A program made the position numbers and the translations under genes. DNA of 27,934 nucleotides from a virus. Below the pieces are notes generated by a model. It had not been told where the DNA came from. It searched no databases and was given only the letters and a program-made list of their open reading frames with translations. Below, piece after piece: positions 1-10,200 of this stretch; position 1 is the first letter of the stretch; every line of letters starts with the position of its first letter. The stretch covers positions 1 through 27,934 of IMG/VR virus record IMGVR_UViG_3300044695_004691; one strand, written 5' to 3'.

Positions 1-1
1 G

Positions 2-466
2 ATTTCTTGGCAACCAGACATGGTTGACATTGAGGTTGACCAATTTGGTGACGCAGCAAAGGTTATTCAATCGAAAGTTAAGGTTATGGTTAAGACAACT
101 ATGGCTGAAGGTACATTGAGAAACCTCGCTATTGCGTGGAGCTACAACACAGAAATTGCAAACAGCGATTCCAGCGGAGCAGACATCGTTAATACACTTG
201 ACGGTGCAAACACAAGAACTTTCAAGTTTGGTGGACAAGGCGTTTACCCATTCGAAAAGGCAGTACAAATCGAGGGCAATGCCCCTGGTTCAACTGCTTC
301 AGTAACGAAGTTGCGTAAGTTCAGAACAAAGAGAGCAATCTCGATGGAATCATCAACAATCAGCATGAAGAGAGCAGAGGCATCCGTCTTTGCGGTCTCT
401 TTCCGTATCCTCCCAGTGTCAACAGACACTAACTATGAGTACGGCAAGATTATTGACGACCTGTAA
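2..466 (+). CDS. Probable major tail (tube) protein, 3' part only
   Basis: The frame is open from the first bases of the window (it reads I-S-W-Q-P-D before the first ATG at 20), so this is most likely the C-terminal part of a longer protein rather than a gene starting at 20. It ends at TAA 464-466. The fold looks beta-rich, with alternating V/I and charged residues, and there is a segment A-E-G-T-L-R-N-L-A-I-A-W of the kind seen in siphovirus tube subunits. Its place directly upstream of the tail assembly chaperone pair and the tape measure gene is the conserved position of the tail tube gene. The product would polymerise around the tape measure protein. A strong hairpin terminator follows at once, as expected for a highly expressed structural gene. 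The assignment rests mainly on synteny. Confidence 0.7.
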   Translation: MSWQPDMVDIEVDQFGDAAKVIQSKVKVMVKTTMAEGTLRNLAIAWSYNTEIANSDSSGADIVNTLDGANTRTFKFGGQGVYPFEKAVQIEGNAPGSTASVTKLRKFRTKRAISMESSTISMKRAEASVFAVSFRILPVSTDTNYEYGKIIDDL

Positions 467-494
467 TTAAAAACTACAAACTGGTACTTAGGAC

Positions 495-535
495 AATCCC
501 TTGTGTGATAATATATTGCACAAGGGATTTTCCCT
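495..535 (+). terminator. Intrinsic terminator after the tail tube gene
   Basis: An 11-bp perfect inverted repeat, AATCCCTTGTG (495-505) and CACAAGGGATT (519-529), encloses a 13-base loop. It can be extended inward by T-G wobble and A-T pairs. The 3' arm runs into a T-rich tail (TTTCCCTTTTTA). It lies in the 98-base gap between the tube gene and the tail chaperone gene. It probably lowers transcription from the abundant tube gene into the chaperone and tape measure genes. Confidence 0.8.
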
Positions 536-564
536 TTTTATAGACAAAGGTAGGACATTTTAAA

Positions 565-879
565 ATGGCTAATAATAAGAATGTAGATATGTATAAGGGT
601 ACAGACATTGTGTTTGCTGACGGAAAAGTTCGCACAATTAAGCCCCTGACCATTCGCTCACTGAGAGACTTTATGAAGGTTGCAAATGATATGAAGACAA
701 CTGACGAAGGTAATCTCACAGATGATGACATCGATAAGATGGTTGCAGCAGCAAAGATTGCACTCAAGAAGGTTGACCCAGAGTTGGCAGCTGATGATGA
801 TGCATTAGAAGACGCTCTGGACCTCCGTTCATTCCAAGAACTCATGGCAGTTGCTATGGGTGGCGACCCAAACCAGTAG
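565..879 (+). CDS. Tail assembly chaperone, short (gpG-like) form
   Basis: This is a 104-aa acidic protein between the tube and tape measure genes, the conserved position of the lambda gpG analogue. The ATG at 565 has a purine-rich AAAGGTAGG about 10 bases upstream. The C-terminal half is rich in Asp and Glu, with predicted helices and the run A-A-D-D-D-A-L-E-D-A-L-D-L. The reading frame ends at TAG 877-879. Just before the stop lies CCCAAAC (867-873) in the phase needed for a -1 shift, so a minority of ribosomes should make the long form. Both forms are expected to bind the tape measure protein and recruit tube subunits during tail assembly and to be absent from the virion; that is known of the family, not seen here. 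Confidence 0.85.
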   Translation: MANNKNVDMYKGTDIVFADGKVRTIKPLTIRSLRDFMKVANDMKTTDEGNLTDDDIDKMVAAAKIALKKVDPELAADDDALEDALDLRSFQELMAVAMGGDPNQ

Positions 880-1205
880 AGGGAGGGTCAGCAAATTCAA
901 GCGAAGTAACCGCTTGGGATGATCTTCCCCTATTGAAGTATGAATCAGAAGTTTTTGTACAAATAGGTGCGTGGAAAAGTTTAGAAGAATTAGAAGACTC
1001 TTTGCTTTTGCATGAGTTGTTTTTGCTTTACCGCGCATGTGGTAATGAATATACAAAAACAATCAAAGCATCTGCTGTTGCATTTGGAGGAGAAGTTGAC
1101 TTTGATGATGACTGGTACGATCCACTTCCTCCAGAGGATAACTCAATCACCGCAGATAACTATAGAGATATCCCAATCGGCCTTGGCTTTGAAATTGCTG
1201 GATAA
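565..1205 (+). CDS. Tail assembly chaperone, frameshifted long (gpGT-like) form
   Basis: The long form joins codons 565-873 to the -1 frame beginning at 873, giving about 213 aa. The added part (873-1205, about 110 residues) starts P-V-E-G-G-S-A-N-S-S-E-V-T-A-W-D-D-L-P-L and includes the helical segment L-E-E-L-E-D-S-L-L-L-H-E-L-F-L-L-Y-R-A, the usual look of T-domain extensions. That extension is thought to contact the tail tube protein while the common part binds the tape measure. A TTG at 933 in this frame could start a free-standing gene, but the open frame back through the slippery site and lack of a clear ribosome binding site argue for the fusion. The tape measure gene follows after 48 bases. 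Confidence 0.85.
867..873 (+). promoter_or_regulatory. Programmed -1 ribosomal frameshift heptamer CCCAAAC
   Basis: The bases C CCA AAC match X XXY YYZ exactly in the phase of the upstream gene (zero-frame codons CCA 868-870 and AAC 871-873). A stop codon follows two codons later at 877. After slipping back one base the ribosome reads CCA GTA GAG and continues to TAA 1203-1205. The -1 frame is open from at least 840. This is the standard siphovirus gpG/gpGT arrangement. Confidence 0.88.
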
Positions 1206-1253
1206 ATTCATTGCGTTTTGCAATATAAAATGCGATAATTTAAGAGGTACCAA

Positions 1254-4200
1254 ATGGCTAGTGATGTAGATATTGTAATTGCCGTAGCGACTGCGGGCGT
1301 AGCGGATGTTTATAAGCTTAGCAATGCTATGCAACAGCTCAATGCTGTTGTAAGGGGTTCTGTAGCCCCAATGAACAACCTTAGCGCAAGAAGCAAGGCT
1401 CTCTCTGCTGCTGTAGGCTCTGCTGACTCATCATTAAAAGCTCACGCTAAAACAATTGATCAACTTTCTAGAAACAACTCTGTTCTTACCAATGAGATTG
1501 GAAGGGTAAGAAAAGAAATTGCCGGAATGGGCACAGAGTTTAAGTTTGCTACTGGAGCATCTGCCTCATTCAGAAAAGCCGCTGTTTCCGACCTTAAGGC
1601 TTATGAGTCTGCTTTAAAGGGAATTCGTCTAAGAGGTCTTACAGAGGACTTAAAGAGCGTAGCGCAAGAGCAGAAGCGTCTTGGCAAGGATGCGCAGTTC
1701 GTTGGTCGAAGTCTTATTATTGGTCTTACAACCCCAATGGTTGGTTTTGCAAGATACGGTCTCCAAGCTCTTGTGTCAGTTGATAAAGAATTTGTAAGAT
1801 TAAATAAAGTTCTTGAAAATGTTGCACCAAATCTTGAGGCCGCTGCGAAGAAGATGAATGTTGACCTTGTTGGGGCAACTAAGGAGCAATCTAAGCAACT
1901 TCAAGGAATGGTTGATCGCTATGACAGGCTTGATAAATCTCTTGGAAAAATTAGCAATAGATTCGGTCTTGCCAAGAGTTTAACAGTCGGATTGGCAGGA
2001 GACTTTGCTGAATTAGGTATCCAAAGCGAAGAGAGCATTGCAAAGATTACTGAATTAGCTGCTGTTACTGAAAAACTTGGTGACATGGATATTGGCGCAG
2101 CCAAAGATCTTGTACAAAGCCTTTACTTCCAAGCTCAGCGAGCTATGCAAATGTCGGGTCAATCTAGAAAGATGACCTTTGAAGAAAGAGAAATTGCTGC
2201 AATCGGCGCAGCAACTGCTCAATTAAATCTTTTCAACTCTGTTGAAAACGTAACTGCATTGACTCTAAGAGACTTGGGAGATGCTTTCCCAGAAGTCGCT
2301 GCTGCTGGTTCCTCATTTGGTCTTTCAATGACTGAACTTGCTGGAATGCTTGCTCCAATGAAGGCTGCTGGTTTTGAAGTTGGAGCATCCGCTAACTCAA
2401 TTAAAGTTTCTTTGCAGAGACTTGTTGCTCCAACAAAGCAAAATGCTGACTTGTTTAGAAGATTATCAAAAGAGTATGATACTAACTTTACCGCAATTAA
2501 AGGTACTGGTCTTGATGCTATTCAATCTCTTATTGATGGTTTTAATGAACTAAAGAACAGCGCAGCGGGTCAAGAAGGCGCAATGGAATTCTTTGCAAAA
2601 GTTTTTGGTGTTCGTCAAGGTCCAAGAATGGAAGTTGCACTTGCTCAGATGGCAGACTTTGATGAAGTTCTTAAATCAAATACTGTAAGTTTAGAGTCTG
2701 CAGAAAAGAAACTCCAAGGATTTGCAAACCAAGCAATAATTTCGGCTAATAAGTCATCTAATGCAAACCTTCCTCTTATTAAGAGTTATCAAGATATTGG
2801 AATTATTGCCAGAATTGCAACAGCTCAGATTAAAGAGGGAGAAACGGCGCAAATTGATGGTTTTGGTAGAGTAACTCTAGCGCAAGTTAAAGAAGCTAGA
2901 AAAGTTAGACAAGCTGTTACTGATGAGATTGTAAAAGCTCAAAGAACAGAAGGAGTAGACTTAATTGGTCAAGTTAATACGGAAGCTGGTCGAGCTAGCT
3001 TTATTCAACTTGCAGGCGCAGCCAACGCTGCTGAGGTTGCACAAAGAGAATTAGATGTCGCATTAGGTTCTCTTGACACACAAATATCAATTCTTAAAAA
3101 CAACTTTAAAGCTTTTGCTACTGATATCATCAAAGGGGCAAGACCTGCAATAGAAAAAATTACAGATATTTCAAATAAGTTGATTACTGCATGGTCTAGT
3201 CTTGACAGCAGAACTAAGCAGTTAATATCAACTGTTGCTCTTCTTGTTGCTGGGGCAACTGCTGCAATTGGACCACTTATCTTTGTCTTCGGTCAGTTTA
3301 GACTTGCAATGGGTAGCGTTGCGAAAGTTCTTCTCTCCTTTTTGCCATCCCTTAAAACATTGTCAGTTGAAGCTGTTGCTAGTTCATCAGCAATGCTTAG
3401 ACTATCTAAGCCATTAACTGTTGTTGGCGATACCGTTGTTAATACAAATGGAAAGTTTGCTACATTCCTTGCAACTCTTGCATCGGGCGAAGGCCCTGTC
3501 GGCAGACTTGCAAATAAAATTGGGTTAATGACTGGAGCATTGCAAGAGCAGAGTACTGCTCCAATGGCATTGTCTAGACAAGTTAATGCTCAAAAAGCAG
3601 TTAGAGAGTCATTAGCTCCAATTACTGGCACTTCAGTTATTGACCCAATTACTGGCGCACCTGTTGCTGCAAAACCTTCTTTTACATCCCAAATGAAATC
3701 TGCTTTGAAGCTTCAGAAAACTGGGGTTATGTCTGGCGCTGCGGGAGTAAGAGGACCCGGTGGTCGTATGGGGCCAATGGATGCAGATGAAAGAGAGATC
3801 CTAAGAAAAACTGAAGAGATGATCAAACAGAGTTTGTTGGCTAAAGGTTATCCAACTACAGGTGGTAGAGGTCCTGGTGGTCGATTCTCAAAGTCCGTAG
3901 GCGACATGGTGCAGGAGGCAGTCGCTCTGCAGGCATCTGGTGTTACTTCAGGAGCGGCCGGTATCAGAGGAGCGAGTGGTCGTTTTAGAAGAATGACCAC
4001 TGGAGAGAAAGATGCTCTGCAGGCTTATGAGGATACTAGAGAGACTCTTGAAAAGAGAACATTAGCCAAGAGAACGCTTAGTAGAAAAAATTTAGATCTT
4101 GATGTATTCACTGGGCAAAATATGTATAAGGGCAGAGAAATTACTGCTGACAGAGCATCGGATATCTACAGAGGTGGAATTAAAGGAAGAGCTGCTCAAG

Positions 4201-7200
4201 TCGCAGAAGCAGTAGGAAGATCAAGAGAAGCTGCTCCCGACAGAATAAAAGAACTTGGCGGTACAGCCAAGGGGCTTGCAACTGCTCCAATAGAAGGATA
4301 CAAGAAGAGTGTAAAAGGCGCTAAAGATGCAATGCTTGCATTAAGAATGCAGCATGCTGCTGCTGGTGTTGAAGCGCCAAGATTCTTTGCAAGAATGTCT
4401 GCTGCGATGAAAGGTTTTGTAACATCAACAAATCTTGGGACAGCTGCTCTGAAGATAATGAAGTTAACACTTATCGCTTCTGGTATTGGAATTATAATTC
4501 TTGCAATCGGCGTTGCTGTAATGCTTGTAATGAAGAATCTAGACAGTTTTAAGAAAGCGGGATCTTCTGGAATTAAAACTGTTAAAGAGGCATTTACTAC
4601 TGTTAAAGATGCAGTTCTTGAACTTGTCCGCCCTATTATTGACTTGTTTGCTCATTTTGGAAACGGAGCAAAAGGCTCAGAAGGTGCTGTCCAAGGTCTT
4701 GGTAAAGCATTCTCTGGTATTGCAGTAGTCTTTAAGTTTGTAGCTAATGTTTTCAAAATGATTGTTGAGAAGTTCATTAAGCCATACCTTTATATGATTA
4801 TAAACATTGTTGGAGCAGTTGTATCGCTATTCCAAGGTAATTGGAAGAAAGCATTCTCTTTCTTAATGGCTGCTGTAGCTTTTGCTGCTGAATTTTTTGT
4901 TAATGCTTTTGCAATTGGATTTAAAGTTATAGTCAGCCTTGCTGGTGGTCTTGTAAAGGGAGTTGTTAGCCTTATTGGCCTTCTTGCTAAAGGGATGATT
5001 GAATATCTAGTTTGGCCAATAACTGGAGTATTAAAACTCGCATCAATGCTACCTTTTGGAATTGGTGACAAATTTAAAGGTATTAATAATAAATTTAGAA
5101 GCGTAGTAAATGGCGCAAAAGGAATGGTCGATTCAGCAACTAGCGTTGTCAATAGCACAGTTGATAAAGCAACAGGTGCTGTTAATGGCCTTATTGATAA
5201 ATCTGCTAAGGGTATCAAAAACAAACTTGGTGGTTTAAAAAAGGGCGGTATTGATGCTTCAAAAGGAAAAGTCACACTAGGCGGCAAGGGCAAGAAAGAC
5301 GATAATGTTGAGGTTGATACAGACCCAATGCAAGAGCAAATTGCCAATGCAACTGGTGAAGGTTTATCTGAAGGCGCTGATGAAGGCGCTAAGGAATTAG
5401 CAAAGAGAGCAGCTCAAGCGCTAAAAGACATCAAGAAAGAAGTCCAAGAAGAAATTGCAAGCCGTATTAAGGATGCAATGACTGCTGTTGTTGATTCTAT
5501 AACAAATTCATTGAAAGATCAAAAAGAAGCATCTCTTTCAATTTACGATGCCCAGATTAAGAAAATCGAGGATGTTGCAAAGGCTGAAGAAAAACTTACA
5601 AAAGAGCAAGAATACCAAAACAAACTTAGAGAAGCCGAAGAGCAAAGAGCCCTTAACCGTCTTAATACTAGACGTAATTATGCGATGGCAGTTTATGCTG
5701 GGCAAATTGATGAAGCAAGAGCAATTGCCGATGCGGGGGCAAGGCAAGACACAGAAGATACTAAGAGTATTGGTGTAATTAGAGATGAGCGCGTAAAGGA
5801 ACTTGCTGAAGAAAACCGTAAGGTGATGATTGATTCAATCAAGGAAGCAAAAGAAAATGCTTCCAAGTACTTTGATGAAATGATTAAGTCCTTTACAGAG
5901 GCTGCAAAGAAGATTACACAATTCCCTCCAACCACTGCTGAAGAATTCAACACAATGCTCAATCAGTTAATTGATGGTGGTAATGGTTTTGTTGGAGCAA
6001 AATCTATTGCTAACAGTATGGGGACAATTTTTTCAGAATCCTTTGGTGGCGCATTAGGTCAACTTGGAGTTAATGCTTCTGGTCCTTTGACATCTTCTCT
6101 TGCAGCAATTGGTAAAACACTTACTGAAAATAATCCTTTTGGTCCTACTGGGATTTGGAGCAAGACAATTGACGCAAGTATTGATGCCTTAACAAGAAAA
6201 TACACAGGTCTTTCACAAACTTTAACAACAGTTATTGATACAAATAGTGAAGCTTTCTCCAAACTTCTAACGACATATACAGCCTATCAAGACATTGTAA
6301 ACCCTGCTGGTGCGGGTGGGTCTAGCAGTAGCGGTGGTAGCGGTGGTGGTGGAACTGGCGCTGGTGGATCTGGAGCTGGCGCTGGTGGAACTGGCACTGG
6401 GGGAGGAACCGGTAATGAAACAGGTTTTAATAATCTTAAAAAAGGTAAAGTTACTCCAAATCAATTGGCTCGCGTTATGTTTGCTAATTATCGCAATGCT
6501 GATAGAAATCTATTAGTTGATTATCTTACAGACGCATTTACAATTTTCACAAAACCCCCAGTCGATTCATCCGCTAATAAGTTTAAAAAATTCCTTACAG
6601 AAAACCCTGCAATAAAGCAAACGAAGAATTCAAGAATTCTTACGATGGTTAGGAATGCTTATAACACCGGTTCTAGAAGTGAAGGGTATGACGGATATAA
6701 GCTTTATGAAATGGGCGGTATGTTGCCATACTCAAAGGGCGGCCCAACAGAAGGCCCAGTACAGCAAGGTATACCAGCAATTCTTCATGGTGGTGAATAT
6801 GTTGTAAGAAACTCAGCCGTTAACAAGTACGGTTGGGGAATGATGCAACAAATCAACCAAGGAACATATAAGCCAAGGCCTTTTGCAAATGGTGGAATGA
6901 TTGATTCTTTTGCAAAGGGTGGTGCCATTAAGAAACCGAAAAAGATGGTCACGGGTGGTAAATCTAAAGCGCCTGAGAAGGCACCCGATAAAAAAATAAA
7001 AGAAGATCCAGCACAAGCAGAGTGGAATTGGCAACAGAATAATGGCGGTTTTACTGAAGCCTATATGGACACAATTGCAAAAGGTGAATCGAGCCAAGGA
7101 AAAAACTGGGGCAAAAAACCAGATTGGTTTGGTCGCGTAGAAACATCTCATGGCTGGATGGGCGGAGGTATGCGAACCGCTGATAAAACATGGTTTGATT

Positions 7201-10200
7201 ATGGTGGTTCTGAATTTGCTAAAACTGCAGACTTGGCAACAAAGCTTCAACAAATGGTTGTTAAAAACAGAATTGCAATTTTTGGCTGGATAAGAAAAGT
7301 TGCTGCTGGTAGCCCTGGCTTCCCTGCTGGAGCAACAATATCCAATCCCCCTCTTGGGACAGGTGAGCATGCTTTTAATAGAGACCTTTTATTAAAACTT
7401 GAAAGAGTTACATTTAAAGGAAAGCCTGAAAAATTAAAGAAGTACCGCTCTCCAGAAAAAGAATTCCCATTGCCAGAAAACTTCAATCCGAATATGAGTT
7501 ATATAAACCAAGTTGGTTATGACCCATTTAAAAATTTTGGCTCCGACAAGGGCGCATTTAATACTAAAACATCTAAAGATGCTTATGTTAATTATTTTAG
7601 AAATAAGCCTAGAGGGTTTAACAAAATTACGATGCCTTTCAGCAAACCTGTTTGGATTGATGGTTTTGGGAATAGAGTAAGAGAACCAAAAAACGCAAGA
7701 AATTTTGATAACTTTGGTGCATATTCTCCACTTATTCAAGAACCTGTGCAATCGTTTTCTTTCCTTGATAATATTCTTGGCTTTGCTAAGGGTGGTTTAG
7801 TTGGTAAGGCAGTCGGTAAGAAGATAGCAAAGCCAAAAACTCCAGAAAAACCAAAGACCCCCTCTGCTGCTGATTTTAGAAAGGCTGATTACCTTTCCGA
7901 TTGGGATATGCAAGTTATTGGAGTCAATGCTAAAAAACAAATGGCAGAACAGAAGAAAGGTTTATTTGGAAAAATAAAATCCGCTGTTGCAAAGCCTTTT
8001 GTTGCTGCTAAGAACTGGGTTAGCAATCAGTTTTATAGCAACCTGTACGGTTCACAAACCGGTTCTGGAATGACTGGCTCTGCAGTTATGCTCAATAGAG
8101 CAACTAATCCAAACTATGAAACGGTAGGACCAAGACCTAGCATGTTGGACCTTCCTTCTGTAAGGGCAGGGGCTACAATGGCAAAAACTGGAACTCAGTT
8201 TTTGCCCATTGCTGGTGCATTCTTCCCTCTAGCGGATGCTGCAAATCTTTACAATGAAAATCCAAGCGGAGGAAGCCGAGTCTTGTCGGGTCTTGAAGCA
8301 GCTGGTTCTTTAATTGGACCTACATCAATATTTTCTCCATACGCTAATTTTTCTCAAGGCTCAAAACTTCTTAACACTGTTCGCAGTATCAAGTCTCTTC
8401 CAAAAAATATTAAATCTGGAACAAGAAGTTTTATAAATAATCGTAGTACAATTACCAAAGTTAAGTCTTTGCTTAGAGATATTGACGATGCAAGAAAGGG
8501 AGCAACAAAATTCCCGGCTTGGCAAGATCAAGTTTTGGGCGGACCAAGGAAGAGTATGGATCAACTTAACCAAAGTCTTCCAGACCCTCTTTTTGATGAT
8601 GGTCCTTTTGGCTCTATTGAAGGTTTAACTCCATACAAAAGAATCACAAATTCCCGATACCCAAATATATTCAAAGAAATTTCTGGCGAAAGGGCTCCTA
8701 CAAGAGCGCTTGGCGTAGATGGATGGTTGGACATTCCTGGCAAGACACCTTGGGAGACCGTAAAGAATCGTATACAAGAAACTAAAAATCTTAATATAAA
8801 TCGATTTAAAAATCTTAATACTAGATTTAAGAATACAATCTCTAAAAAACCTAAAATTGGCAATAAGTTAAAATCTCTCCCTCCCAAGGCTAAAGCTATA
8901 CCTAAAACATTAAAAGATCGCCTTTTTGAATTCCTAGTTCCAAAGAGTGCAACAATTCTGGGTAGTGAAGGAATATCTAGTGTCGTTAGAGAAATGTTCT
9001 ATACAGGTCAATATGACGACATAATGAAAAATAGCATTCTAAATGGCCTCTCTCAAAGATTCCCAACAATGGATATGCCTGAACTCACAAAATTAACAGA
9101 CATAATGTTTGGAAATATTAAAAGAATATCACCAGAAAATCCTGCACAAATTGCAGAAACTATGCGATTTAATGCAAAACGAGTTGCTGAATTTGAAGCA
9201 AAACTTGCCGCTAATGCATCAAGATCTCCAGAAGATGCGTTGGCTTATAAGACTTATATGACAAACAAGCTTAGAGCTAAGATTACGGGAAATATTGCAA
9301 AATCTGCACAGGGAAGAACTGGTGGTTTTAAACGAGGTATGTTTAAACAAGGTGATTTAAGTTTTGAAGATTTTATGAAAAATATAGTGCCTAAGATGGA
9401 TGAATCTGAATTAACTAAAATTGCAGGTGGAACACATAGAGATGATTTTAAAATTTATTTAAGCTATATGAATTCATTATTAAATTCACCAATGACGTAT
9501 CAATCGGGCACTAAGTATTATCAAGATTTACTCGCCCAAATTTCGGGCAGAAGTGAAGTTACTGATTTGCAAAAAGCTTTCCCAATATTAAAAGAATTTG
9601 TTAATGCATCTATAGCTGGCAATGTTCGCCTTGGACCTCGCATTAATTTTGCTGACAACTTTGACTTGGCTAAAGCAATTGAGATTTTTGGTGTAAAAAC
9701 TGAAAAAGATCTTGAATTTGTTAGAGGAATGAATATTATGAATACGGGAGGGCTAAAAGCTACATTAAGTAGATTAGTGGATGTAGACCCAAAAATTGGT
9801 GAAATGCTACCCCATCAAACCCCTTTGCGAACATCGTCATCCCCTGCAGGCGCTTTAGGCTTCTTCTCCAGAGGAACACCTGATCAAACAAGAGGGGCTT
9901 TGTTTAACATAACTGTACCTAAAGGAACTCCTGCCTATGTTGACCCTAAATTCCTGCATGAAACAGAATTATTATTTCCTGGTTTTAACTTCTTAGAAAA
10001 CATTAGAAAACCAATCTCTGCGCCTTCTGGCGCTTCTCTTTTCAGTACTAGGGCTGGTTTCTCAATAAGCCCCACTAATTTTAATTTTGATAATTTAACA
10101 AGAGTAGGAGAACAGCTAGGTTCTAACCGTGCGGGGATATGGAGAGATCCTGCGGGAATTAAGTATTATATTAAAGAAGCTAAAAGCGTTGCTCATTCAT

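Noticed and set aside
503-516. Promoter -10 (GATAAT) in the loop of the terminator hairpin
   Set aside because: No -35 at proper spacing, and the AT-rich loop explains the match.
933-1205. A separate 90-aa gene starting at TTG 933
   Set aside because: The frame is open upstream through an in-phase CCCAAAC slippery site, and the protein looks like a chaperone extension, so a frameshift product is the better reading.
4790-5347. Long minus-strand open frame (185 codons) inside the tape measure
   Set aside because: It is antisense to a strongly supported gene, is rich in low-complexity Pro/Leu/Thr text, and has no ribosome binding site or neighbours on that strand.
7020-7200. Possible lytic transglycosylase (G-E-S-S-Q motif near residue 1943 of the tape measure)
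   Set aside because: Only a short Glu-Ser match is present; the following motifs of that fold are not seen.
6813-7370. Second long minus-strand open frame (185 codons) inside the tape measure
   Set aside because: Cys- and Phe-rich translation typical of an antisense shadow; no start signal and no other minus-strand genes in the window.
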